A stretch of DNA of 64,000 bases, taken from assembly GCF_004526235.1 (NCBI RefSeq), contig NZ_CP038159.1:3472001-3536000 (forward strand), read 5' to 3'. Positions 36,463 to 44,700 of this stretch are shown here, one piece after another; within the stretch, counting starts at the first letter, position 1; each line of letters opens with the position of its first letter. Under the pieces are notes generated by a model. That model saw only the letters and a program-made list of their open reading frames with translations. It searched no databases and was not told the DNA's origin. The translations under genes were made by a program, and so were the position numbers. Origin of the DNA: Sphingobacterium sp. CZ-2. Lineage in GTDB: Bacteria; Bacteroidota; Bacteroidia; Sphingobacteriales; Sphingobacteriaceae.

Positions 36463-37026
36463 ATGATAACTATTCGGCAGGGAGAAAAAACCGATTCAGC
36501 TGCCATTGCTAATTACCTCATGCTCGCTATGGAGGAAATTGCCTACCTATTTATCGGCCAAAGGGACGAGCAGCAAGCGAATCACTTCTTAAAAACATTG
36601 GTAGAACAGGAAGGAAACCAATATTCCTATCATCATAACTGGGTCATCGAATCGGATGGCGAAATTGTGGCAACCGCATTAGTGTACAATGGCGCCGATC
36701 TGGATCGCTTGAGAAAACCCGTCAAAGAATTGGTTGAGCGGCAATTTAACCGACCTTTCCAACCAGAGGATGAAACCCAACCGGGCGAACATTATATTGA
36801 TTGCATTGGAGTCAATCCGAAACAGCAGGGAAAAGGGATCGGCAGCAAGGTCCTTGACTTTTTAATCCAGGAATATGTAGAAAAACAAAACCTCACCCTG
36901 GGTTTATTAGTGGATGATGATAACCCTAAAGCCAAAAAGCTATACGAACGTTTAGGCTTTAAAGTGATGGGAAAGAAAACATTATTGGGAAAAAGCCTGG
37001 ACCATATGCAACGTTCAAAAGGTTGA
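36463..37026 (+). CDS. GNAT-family N-acetyltransferase
   Basis: A 187-residue acetyltransferase with a complete GNAT domain: the acceptor-side strands (WVIESDGEIVATALVYNG), the core strand YIDCIGVNPKQQGKGIGSKVLDFLI with the acetyl-CoA loop QGKGIG, and the C-terminal LLVDDDNPKAKKLYERLGFKVMGKKTL. The substrate is unknown. It is the second gene of a pair with the HTH regulator (6-base gap). Compared with the broken GNAT gene at 6661, this one is whole and of different subfamily. Confidence 0.85.
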   Translation: MITIRQGEKTDSAAIANYLMLAMEEIAYLFIGQRDEQQANHFLKTLVEQEGNQYSYHHNWVIESDGEIVATALVYNGADLDRLRKPVKELVERQFNRPFQPEDETQPGEHYIDCIGVNPKQQGKGIGSKVLDFLIQEYVEKQNLTLGLLVDDDNPKAKKLYERLGFKVMGKKTLLGKSLDHMQRSKG

Positions 37027-37037
37027 TAATTTTTTAT

Positions 37038-37045
37038 TAAATTTG
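37038..37045 (+). promoter_or_regulatory. Bacteroidota -7 box before the GH92 gene
   Basis: TAAATTTG matches TAnnTTTG exactly, 45 bases before the chosen ATG of the GH92 gene. A TTG at 37023-37025 is only 12 bases upstream, too close for a standard -33, so confidence is limited. Confidence 0.35.
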
Positions 37046-37089
37046 GTTTTAAGCTTCATTTGCTGAGCACAGAACCTAATCTTGAGCAT

Positions 37090-39354
37090 ATGCCTAAAAC
37101 CAGATTTAATAAATTCCAACAGGGATTGGTAAAAACCTTTTTACTATTATATTTCAGTGCATTTGGAACTACCGCTCTTCACGCACAATCCCCCTCCTCA
37201 GCGGTCGATTATGTAAACCCTTATATGGGGAATATTTCCCATCTTTTGGTACCTACCTATCCTACCGTTCATTTGCCGAACAGCCTGTTAAGGGTTTATC
37301 CTGAACGTGGAGACTATACTGCGGATAGGATAAGAGGTTTACCGCTCATCGTAACATCCCATCGTGGGAGTTCGGCCTTTAACTTAAGTCCTATTGCCAA
37401 TAAACAGAAGGAATTAAAACCGATCATCTCCTATAGCTACGATCAGGAGCAGATCAATCCTTATTCCTATTCCGTTTACTTGGATGAAGAACAGATCCAG
37501 GTAGATTATGCGGTCTCCCATCAATCTGCAATATATCAACTTGAGTTTGAAGGAACTGATGACCCTCAGTTCATATTCAATTCCCGACGTGGCGAAATGA
37601 AATGGGATGAAGATGGGGTTTCCGGCAGTCAGGATATTGGGAACCGAACCAAAGTCTATCTCTATGCTGAAGCCGATGTAAAACCTGAAAAAGTAGGTCT
37701 GTTAAAGGATGGTAAACTTTTGGAGGGCACTGCAGCCAATGGCGATCAAGCTGCCATCATCCTACAATTCCCCAAAACGCAGCGTAAAATTAATATCCGT
37801 TATGGGATATCGTTCATTGATGCTGAGCAGGCAAAGGCAAACCTCAGAAGGGAAATTAAAACCTATGATTTAGAAAAGGTTAAAGATTACGGTAAAAACA
37901 CCTGGAACAAGGCATTGGGTAAATTAAAGGTGGAAGGCGGAACGGAGAATGACAGGCATATATTTTACACTTCGCTCTATAGAACTTTTGAAAGACCGGT
38001 AAACATCTCCGAGGATGGGCGTTATTTTAGTGGTTTTGACGGTCAGGTACATCAGGATAGTGGCATACCATTCTATACGGATGATTGGATCTGGGATTCC
38101 TATCGTGCGCACCATCCCCTAAACGTCCTGATCGAACCGACCAAGGAAAGTCATATCCTGCAATCCTTTGTCCGCATGTCGGAGCAGATGCCCAACTTTT
38201 GGTTCCCTACTTTTCCAGAGATCAATGGAGATAGCCGTAGGATGAATTCCAACCATGGTGTTGCAGCCATTTTGGACGCCTATAAGAAAGGTATCCGGAG
38301 CTTTGAGGTCGAACGTGCTTACCAAGCTGCAAAGGGGGCTATTACGGAGAAGACCTTGGCTCCATGGTCCGGAAAACCGGCCGGTGGAATGGATAGGTTC
38401 TTTTACGAAAAAGGATATATCCCGGCCTTAAGACCCGGAGATAAGGAAATTTATCCGGAAGTCCATGGTTTTGAAAAACGACAACCCGTTGCGGTTACCT
38501 TAGGAACTTCCTATGACCTTTGGTGCTTGGCCCAACTGGCAAAGGAATTGGGGAAAACAGCAGATTATGAAAAGTTCCTTCAACTTTCCTTTAACTATAG
38601 AAACCTGTTCAATGAAAAGACCAAGTTCTTCCATCCCAAAGATGCGGAGGGGAAATTCCTGGAACCATTTGATTATGTGTTTTCTGGAGGTCAGGGCGCA
38701 CGTGAAACCTATGGGGAGAACAATGCCTGGATTTACCGTTGGGATGTACAGCACAATATTCCGGATCTGATCCAGCTGATGGGTGGAAAGCAACAGTTCG
38801 TAAAAGAACTGGACCAGATGTTCAATCAGGGACTGGGAAAATCCAAATTTGATTTCTACCAACAATTACCGGATCATACCGGAAATGTAGGTCAGTTTTC
38901 CATGGCCAATGAACCTTCCTTGCATATTCCCTATCTCTATAATTATGCGGAGGCGGCCTGGATGACCCAAAAAAGAATTAAAACCTTGATCAAACAATGG
39001 TTCAGGAATGATCTTATGGGCGTACCGGGTGATGAGGATGGCGGCGGTCTATCCTCTTTCGTGGTGTTTTCCCAATTAGGATTCTATCCTGTAACTCCAG
39101 GATCTGCCGTTTACAGCATAGGTTCGCCGTTTTTCGACAAAGCAACCATAAGCATGGAGAATGGCAAGACCTTTACGGTAATAGCAAAAAATACCTCGGA
39201 TAAAAACAAGTATATCCAATCGGCAAAATTAAATGGGAAGCCTTGGAACAGTACGGAAATCACCCATGTAGATATTGCCAAGGGTGGAACCCTGGAATTA
39301 CTGATGGGTGATAAAGCCAATAAAAGCTGGGGCGTTTCCCAGCCTAGTTTTTAG
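37090..39354 (+). CDS. GH92-family alpha-mannosidase
   Basis: GH92 enzymes are calcium-dependent exo-acting alpha-mannosidases. From the ATG at 37090 this has 754 residues with a signal peptide (ending at ALHAQ); an upstream TTG would add ten residues. The N-terminal beta domain (YVNPYMGNISHLLVPTYPTVHLPNSLLRVYPERGDY) and the catalytic alpha/alpha barrel are present: DDWIWDSYRAHHPL, NGDSRRMNSNHGVAAILDAY, ENNAWIYRWDVQHN, and the C-terminal GDEDGGGLSSFVVFSQLGFYPVTPGSAVYSIGSP signature. It opens a carbohydrate cluster whose next two genes (DUF4965 and GH76) are on the other strand. It ends in an 11-base overlap with the DUF4965 gene. Confidence 0.93.
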   Translation: MPKTRFNKFQQGLVKTFLLLYFSAFGTTALHAQSPSSAVDYVNPYMGNISHLLVPTYPTVHLPNSLLRVYPERGDYTADRIRGLPLIVTSHRGSSAFNLSPIANKQKELKPIISYSYDQEQINPYSYSVYLDEEQIQVDYAVSHQSAIYQLEFEGTDDPQFIFNSRRGEMKWDEDGVSGSQDIGNRTKVYLYAEADVKPEKVGLLKDGKLLEGTAANGDQAAIILQFPKTQRKINIRYGISFIDAEQAKANLRREIKTYDLEKVKDYGKNTWNKALGKLKVEGGTENDRHIFYTSLYRTFERPVNISEDGRYFSGFDGQVHQDSGIPFYTDDWIWDSYRAHHPLNVLIEPTKESHILQSFVRMSEQMPNFWFPTFPEINGDSRRMNSNHGVAAILDAYKKGIRSFEVERAYQAAKGAITEKTLAPWSGKPAGGMDRFFYEKGYIPALRPGDKEIYPEVHGFEKRQPVAVTLGTSYDLWCLAQLAKELGKTADYEKFLQLSFNYRNLFNEKTKFFHPKDAEGKFLEPFDYVFSGGQGARETYGENNAWIYRWDVQHNIPDLIQLMGGKQQFVKELDQMFNQGLGKSKFDFYQQLPDHTGNVGQFSMANEPSLHIPYLYNYAEAAWMTQKRIKTLIKQWFRNDLMGVPGDEDGGGLSSFVVFSQLGFYPVTPGSAVYSIGSPFFDKATISMENGKTFTVIAKNTSDKNKYIQSAKLNGKPWNSTEITHVDIAKGGTLELLMGDKANKSWGVSQPSF

Positions 39355-41746
39355 ATTTTATTTTTTCTTCCAGCATTTTGATGAAATAAGCACCGACAAC
39401 AGATCGGGCCTTAAAGCCCCTTCTTTCGGGTTTGTCGGTGAATACCCAATCGGACATCGGAACCCTGTTGACCGTTTCGTTCATGAATTGATGGACAGGG
39501 TTCACAAATCGTTCAAAGGTTGCCTGATCCTCCGCCATACTGGCTGTCCATAGGATCCAATCGGTCTTGGTATAGGTTTCTCGGGAATCCAACGGAAGCC
39601 CATATCTGTTCTGTTTGGTCAAATAATATTGGATTTCCTTCTCCCGTATCTTGGGATCAAAAATCTGCATATCAAAAAGATTATCCCAGACCATGTTGTA
39701 CTTTTGGCTCCAGGTACCAGGTTTATCAAAAGTCAAACGATAATGATCGCCATCATTCGCCATTTTTTCCCATTCTTTCGCCATCTCTTTAGCTTTAGAC
39801 AAATAGGTATTGGCCAAATCTTTTTTCCCCTGCATCTCTGCGAGATACCCAAAGGATGCTATACCCATAATGGCTTTTATGGAAAGATTTGCATTATGGG
39901 CGAAATGACCTGCAAAATCATCAGTGCACAATTGATTTTCGGGATCCAATCCCTTTTCCACCAGATAATCTGCCCAGGTTTTCAATACCGACCAATGTTT
40001 TGCCGCATAATCGGCATTCCCTTCTACTTTGGCGATGGCATAGGTCAGGATCAACATATTACCGCCCTCTTCGACTGGCATATCTCCTCCATAGGTCTGC
40101 CCATTCGCCACCGGATAGGTGCCGATATCATGTGCAGGGAAAGGCTTTTTCCATTTGCCGGATTCGGAATAATAGAAAATAAAGTTCATCATCGCTTTCG
40201 CCAATTCCGGATTGTAATAAAGGTATAGCGGCGCCGAAGGATAGGTAATATCCACCGTACCGATGGAACCGTTACTGTCATTTTCCTTGGATAACCAGAG
40301 CAGATCCCCATTGGGTGCCTGTACAAGCTTGTGGGCAGCAATGGATTGTCGATATGCGAGCGCACAAAGCTCCGCATAGGACTTACCATAACGTTGGTAT
40401 TGCAGCATAAAATTCCGATCAAAATCGGCCACTTTTTTCATTAATAGATCATAATCCTTAAAGGCCAGCTCAAACTGCTGTTCGATACTGCTCTTGCCAT
40501 CCTTATTCCAATAAGGTCTAAGGTTTTCCCCAAAATATTGGATGGCAAACACATCGTCGTAGCCAATGGCGAATTTGCCTTTCGCCTTGCCTTTTACTTG
40601 GATATTGGTTCGGAAAGCAAGTTTTTGAACTTCGCCAGATTCCACTTTTGCTTGTATGTTCTTCGCATCACTTGCCATGTAAAAATAGCCCCAATCGTTT
40701 CGGACATGATCGCCTTTTCGTTCCAAAATCTTCTGCGCAACAGATCCTGTTTTCAGGTAGGTAATTCCATTTTTCTGAAAAGTGCTGGAGCTGGATGCTT
40801 GGGTGGGTAAATGCAAGGCCCAATTTGGTGATGCTTCCAGGTAGAGTTCTACCGTTCTCGGCTTAGATGAACTGATTTCATAACTTAGGTAATTGACAGG
40901 TCGGCTCAATAGGACTAAGTCATCCAAGAAAAGTGGAGCGGTGAAGGTTATTTTTAATTCCACATCTCCACATTGAAATACATAATGGGTCTGCATAGGT
41001 TGTACATCTGCACTGATCTGTTTGGCCGTCTTTGGGAACAAAGCTTGATCGGTACGTTCTTTTAATAAACCCACATCGAGAAACCCATTCGCTCCACCAT
41101 TAAAACAATAGGCGGCAATTACATTTTTGCCCGGCTTTAATGTTTTCAACACCGCATCGTTCAACTTCACTCTTTTGTTCTTACCAGTACCACCAGTTTT
41201 GACCACTTGTATGCCGTTGATGAATATTTCGGCATCATCGTCATGGGAAAATTCCAAGAGGATGGAACTGTTGGATAGATCTTCTTTCAGATCGAAGGTC
41301 CTTCTTACCCAGATTTTAGCGTTCGTCCAATTTGTTTTGCTATGGGGTTCATTTTCGAAGGTACCAAAAGCTCCTTTTCCTTGCTGCCAAGATTGGTCAT
41401 CGTAGGAGATGGCTGTCCAGTCGCCGACAGGATCCTTGGTCAGGTATTTGGCCTCCCAAGGTTTATCTTCCCCATTGGGGAGCATGCTGAGGAGTTCCAT
41501 TTCTTCGGTACCGAGGAATCGATAGTATTCATTATCTACTTTAAGAACACCCAATAAAGGTAATTTTTTATCGGACCAATGTCTCGGACTGGATTCATAG
41601 AGTTCGTCGGAATAAGACCAAGCACTCATATTAGGGTCTAAGGTGATCAAGGGATAAGCTGGAGCTCTTAGGCTGTTCTTTACGGATTGTGCATGAAGGA
41701 AGATCGGCACGAAAAGCGAGAGCAGAAAAAATGAAACTGATTTCAT
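39344..41746 (-). CDS. Glutaminase-like protein with DUF4964/DUF5127/DUF4965/DUF1793 domains
   Basis: An exported protein of 800 residues (signal peptide 1-19, ending LHAQ). Domains in order: a short N-terminal DUF4964-like region (RAPAYPLITLDPNMSAW), a jelly-roll-like insert (about residues 108-228: IWVRRTFDLKEDL, FSHDDDAEIFINGIQVV), a DUF5127 domain (residues about 240-430), DUF4965 (about 440-620) and DUF1793 (about 630-790), the last three forming an alpha/alpha-barrel-rich arrangement. Homologues are named glutaminase A in fungi and appear in Bacteroidota glycan loci. In this place, with GH92 and GH76, the substrate is more likely a glycan. The function is inference. Confidence 0.8.
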   Translation of the reverse strand: MKSVSFFLLSLFVPIFLHAQSVKNSLRAPAYPLITLDPNMSAWSYSDELYESSPRHWSDKKLPLLGVLKVDNEYYRFLGTEEMELLSMLPNGEDKPWEAKYLTKDPVGDWTAISYDDQSWQQGKGAFGTFENEPHSKTNWTNAKIWVRRTFDLKEDLSNSSILLEFSHDDDAEIFINGIQVVKTGGTGKNKRVKLNDAVLKTLKPGKNVIAAYCFNGGANGFLDVGLLKERTDQALFPKTAKQISADVQPMQTHYVFQCGDVELKITFTAPLFLDDLVLLSRPVNYLSYEISSSKPRTVELYLEASPNWALHLPTQASSSSTFQKNGITYLKTGSVAQKILERKGDHVRNDWGYFYMASDAKNIQAKVESGEVQKLAFRTNIQVKGKAKGKFAIGYDDVFAIQYFGENLRPYWNKDGKSSIEQQFELAFKDYDLLMKKVADFDRNFMLQYQRYGKSYAELCALAYRQSIAAHKLVQAPNGDLLWLSKENDSNGSIGTVDITYPSAPLYLYYNPELAKAMMNFIFYYSESGKWKKPFPAHDIGTYPVANGQTYGGDMPVEEGGNMLILTYAIAKVEGNADYAAKHWSVLKTWADYLVEKGLDPENQLCTDDFAGHFAHNANLSIKAIMGIASFGYLAEMQGKKDLANTYLSKAKEMAKEWEKMANDGDHYRLTFDKPGTWSQKYNMVWDNLFDMQIFDPKIREKEIQYYLTKQNRYGLPLDSRETYTKTDWILWTASMAEDQATFERFVNPVHQFMNETVNRVPMSDWVFTDKPERRGFKARSVVGAYFIKMLEEKIKSKN

Positions 41747-41799
41747 ATCAAATAGATTTAGGTTGCTTTTTATGATTAGGTAGCTTTAGGATCGTTGTT

Positions 41800-42873
41800 C
41801 TAGCGAAGGATCTGCATCAAGGCCACAGCAGCACTGGCATCATAAACCTCGGTCTTTTCATGAGCCTTGCGGTGGAAATTCTTGTCCATCAAACCCCTAT
41901 CATCGCGGTTTTTCCATGCAACTTCTACATTTTTGGCTAACCATTTCTTATACACATCTTTTTTATCATAAGGAAATAGCTGCTGGATATACTGGGCAAA
42001 AATGGCGGTATAAATTCCTTGCTCGATGCCGTTTTTAAAGGGTAGAATCCCTTCTGGATCCGACATGGAATCTTTGACATAGTTCGCTGCAAGCTTTGCA
42101 TCCTCCAGGTAATCCTTGTTTTTGGTTTCTTCATATAGCAACACGCCTGCTCCAATACAGGTCGCCTGATTATATAGGTTGACCGTCCAATTGGTCTTAT
42201 GTCCTGGAACCTGATGATCTCCCACCTTTCCTTGCTGTTTATCGAAAAGAGCTTCCCGGGACCAGGCATACACGGACTTTGCTTTCTCCAGGTAGGATTT
42301 ATCTTTTGTAGCGCGGTAAAGATGGACCGCAGCCACTACCGAAGGATAATTGATGCAGGCTGTTTTTCCGCGTTGATCGGATTTCCATCCCCAGAACATC
42401 CCTCCTCGTTCAGGATCATAGGATCCCTTATCTGCTACTTTTGGGGTGCCTGACCATACTCTTTCAAATCCGAGTACAGCATGCGCCAGATAGGTGGCAT
42501 CCTGCGTGAGTTCGTAGGCTCGTGCAAAAGAAATGATCCACCACATTAGATCGTCATAGATAAACCATATGGTGCTGTTGTTCCAATTATAGCCATCGTA
42601 ATGTTTATAATTACCTTCGTATATCTGTTTGATCAGCTTGGCATACTGTGGAGATTTTGTTTTCTCATAAGCCATCATAGCCATATCCCAATAAATGGCT
42701 TGTGTCCAAATAGCTGCCACTTGTTTACTTTGTGGATAGACCATGTAGATCTGCTTTTCCGAATCCAGGAATTGACTGTTAAAATCTGCAAAAGCACGAT
42801 CAGCATCTTGTGCAGAGCTAGGCACCGCAAAACAGAGCATGGCGATACTGCTGAGTAGTTTTTGGTTCATCAT
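41800..42873 (-). CDS. GH76-family alpha-1,6-mannanase
   Basis: A 357-residue exported endo-alpha-1,6-mannanase candidate (signal peptide 1-21, ending SSAQ). The sequence has the alpha/alpha barrel pattern WTQAIYWDMAMMAYEKT, the catalytic double aspartate Asp107-Asp108 in IWFIYDDLMWWI, and NYPSVVAAVHLYRAT later. GH76 enzymes cut the backbone of yeast-type mannan, which suits the neighbouring GH92 side-chain mannosidase. The gene is transcribed toward the DUF4965 gene on the same strand, 53 bases apart, so they may form one unit. A LacI-type palindrome lies 42 bases upstream of its start. Confidence 0.88.
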   Translation of the reverse strand: MMNQKLLSSIAMLCFAVPSSAQDADRAFADFNSQFLDSEKQIYMVYPQSKQVAAIWTQAIYWDMAMMAYEKTKSPQYAKLIKQIYEGNYKHYDGYNWNNSTIWFIYDDLMWWIISFARAYELTQDATYLAHAVLGFERVWSGTPKVADKGSYDPERGGMFWGWKSDQRGKTACINYPSVVAAVHLYRATKDKSYLEKAKSVYAWSREALFDKQQGKVGDHQVPGHKTNWTVNLYNQATCIGAGVLLYEETKNKDYLEDAKLAANYVKDSMSDPEGILPFKNGIEQGIYTAIFAQYIQQLFPYDKKDVYKKWLAKNVEVAWKNRDDRGLMDKNFHRKAHEKTEVYDASAAVALMQILR

Positions 42874-42914
42874 CTTTAGGTTTATGGCGTTTCGGCCTTA
42901 TTAAAGATAATAAC

Positions 42915-42926
42915 TAAAACGTTTTA
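42915..42926. promoter_or_regulatory. LacI-type operator candidate upstream of the GH76 gene
   Basis: TAAAACGTTTTA is a perfect 12-bp palindrome with a central CG, typical of LacI/GalR-family operators, and two further TA pairs match outside a 2-base gap. It is 42 bases upstream of the GH76 start, in the promoter region between GH76 and GAPDH. Confidence 0.5.
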
Positions 42927-43069
42927 ACTAATTCATGTAATTGATTAGTTACAATAAATGTAACTCGAACAAGAAGGGCTTATTTTAACAAAATCCTAAT
43001 TGGGATAGGACGAAATGCGGAATAAATACGAATTTATAAATTTTACCCCCTATTATTTAATAAAATGTC

Positions 43070-43077
43070 TATTTTTG
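43070..43077 (+). promoter_or_regulatory. Bacteroidota -7 box before the GAPDH gene
   Basis: TATTTTTG exactly matches TAnnTTTG, 26 bases before the GAPDH ATG. No strong TTG -33 element was found. Confidence 0.4.
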
Positions 43078-43103
43078 CGGCAATATTCCATGCTTGAAAA
43101 ATT

Positions 43104-44552
43104 ATGACACAACAAACTGCTTTTGAAGATCAGATCAAGAGTTACAAATCAAATCAAAATGCCTGCGTAAAGCTGATACAGATTGTCAGCGATCTATGGT
43201 ACAACCAATCCATCGAATTAGTTCTATTCAGGAACCAATTGATCGACCGTCGAGTGAGTTTTATCCTTAACCTACATCAGGAGAGTAAAGTATATGCTGA
43301 CCAAGCGCTATCGATCGAAGAAACCTTAAAAGTAGCGGAAGCCATTGCTGATGCACAACTCGCACCATCCAGAATCGATATCGGAAAATTGGCATTGGAA
43401 ATCCGTCAACAAAGGGCTTCAGATGATCAGATTCCTTCTTTTATTGGAGAGAAGTTGGCGGGAGCAGCTAATCACCAGAGCTTTGAACCTAAAGATGTGG
43501 TTCTTTATGGTTTTGGTAGGATCGGACGTTTATTGGCCAGGGAATTGATCCACAAGGCTGGAGCCGGAAGACAATTGCGATTGAGGGCTATTGTAACACG
43601 GGATGTGATTGATGAGAAGTCATTGATTAAGCGTGCAAATTTGTTGCGCCAGGATTCGATACATGGACAGTTTGATGGGGAATTGCGTGTTGATCAGGAA
43701 AATGAATCCATCATCATGAATGGTTTTCCAGTGAAGATGATCACGGCTAAGAACCCAGAAGAGATCGATTATACCCAATATGGAATCGAAAATGCATTGG
43801 TAATTGATAATACCGGAGCGTTTCGGGATGACAAGGAATTGGCAAGACATCTTCAGGCCAAAGGTGCAGGCATGGTTTTATTGACCGCTCCGGGAAAAGG
43901 CGTTTCCAATATCGTTTATGGGGTGAATGAAAATGATGCAGATACGCAGAAGGATACTATCTTTTCTGCTGCATCTTGTACCACCAATGCGATATCGCCT
44001 GTGCTGGCGGTTCTTGAAAAAGAGCTTGGTATTGTTAAGGGGCATATCGAAACGATCCATTCCTATACCAATGACCAGAACTTGGTGGATAACATGCATA
44101 AGAAATCAAGAAGAGGTCGTGCTGCGGCGTTGAATATGGTGATTACGGAAACTGGCGCAGGAAGTGCTGTGGCGAAGGTATTACCGGTTTTGGCAGGAAA
44201 ATTAACGTCTAATGCGATCCGTGTACCGGTTCCTAATGGTTCTTTGGCTATTCTTAGTTTGGAACTGAAGAAGGAAAGTTCGGTAGAAGAAATCAATGAT
44301 TTGTTGAAAAAGGCAGCATTGCAAGGGGATTTGGTGGAGCAGATTAAGTATAGCGAAAATGCAGAATTGGTTTCTTCGGATATTGTGGGTTCTACAGCGG
44401 CTTCTGTAGTGGATGCGCCTGCAACGATTGTTTCTGCTGATGGAAAATCTGCGGTGATTTATGTGTGGTATGATAATGAATATGGGTATTCTCATCAGGT
44501 GATGAGATTGGCTAGGCATATTGCCGGGGTTAGGAGATATACGTATTATTAG
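43104..44552 (+). CDS. Glyceraldehyde-3-phosphate dehydrogenase, long form
   Basis: GAPDH interconverts glyceraldehyde-3-phosphate and 1,3-bisphosphoglycerate in glycolysis/gluconeogenesis. This is the 482-residue form common in Bacteroidota, with a helical N-terminal extension of about 130 residues before the Rossmann fold (VVLYGFGRIGRLLA, residues 132-145). The catalytic Cys292 is in FSAASCTTNAISPV and His319 in IETIHSYTNDQ, followed by the substrate-binding RGRAAALNMV region. The end has YVWYDNEYGYSHQVMRLARHIA. The ordinary short GAPDH (about 335 residues) usually exists in the same genomes, so this copy may serve a special metabolic direction, which the sequence does not show. A palindromic repeat and the IS110 element follow. 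Confidence 0.93.
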   Translation: MTQQTAFEDQIKSYKSNQNACVKLIQIVSDLWYNQSIELVLFRNQLIDRRVSFILNLHQESKVYADQALSIEETLKVAEAIADAQLAPSRIDIGKLALEIRQQRASDDQIPSFIGEKLAGAANHQSFEPKDVVLYGFGRIGRLLARELIHKAGAGRQLRLRAIVTRDVIDEKSLIKRANLLRQDSIHGQFDGELRVDQENESIIMNGFPVKMITAKNPEEIDYTQYGIENALVIDNTGAFRDDKELARHLQAKGAGMVLLTAPGKGVSNIVYGVNENDADTQKDTIFSAASCTTNAISPVLAVLEKELGIVKGHIETIHSYTNDQNLVDNMHKKSRRGRAAALNMVITETGAGSAVAKVLPVLAGKLTSNAIRVPVPNGSLAILSLELKKESSVEEINDLLKKAALQGDLVEQIKYSENAELVSSDIVGSTAASVVDAPATIVSADGKSAVIYVWYDNEYGYSHQVMRLARHIAGVRRYTYY

Positions 44553-44564
44553 GATTTTTTTCGC

Positions 44565-44647
44565 GTCATTGCGAGGAACGAAGCAATCTTTCCGCTTGTC
44601 ATCTTGAGCGAAGTCGAAAGATTGCTTCGTCGTGCCTCCTCGCAATG
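44565..44647. repeat. Dispersed palindromic repeat (REP-like), copy 2, with insertion
   Basis: The left arm (44565-44591) is identical to the 27-base left arm at 24986. The right arm (44617-44647) matches in two blocks, with about six extra bases (including CGTGCC) between, so this copy is damaged. The loop contains TTGTCATCTTGAGCGAAGTC, another motif common in dispersed repeats. It lies just after the GAPDH stop and 44 bases from the IS110 end. Confidence 0.85.
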
Positions 44648-44700
44648 AACTGTGTATATATCCAAATAATAAATTAAATTTTCTCCAAATAATATTCTGA

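Noticed and set aside
39344..39354. Eleven-base overlap between the convergent GH92 and DUF4965 genes
   Set aside because: Short convergent overlaps at stop codons are common in compact genomes and need no special explanation.
40000..41746. Jelly-roll insert in the DUF4965 protein as an unusual fusion
   Set aside because: This insert is recalled from other Bacteroidota members of the family, so it is probably normal architecture.
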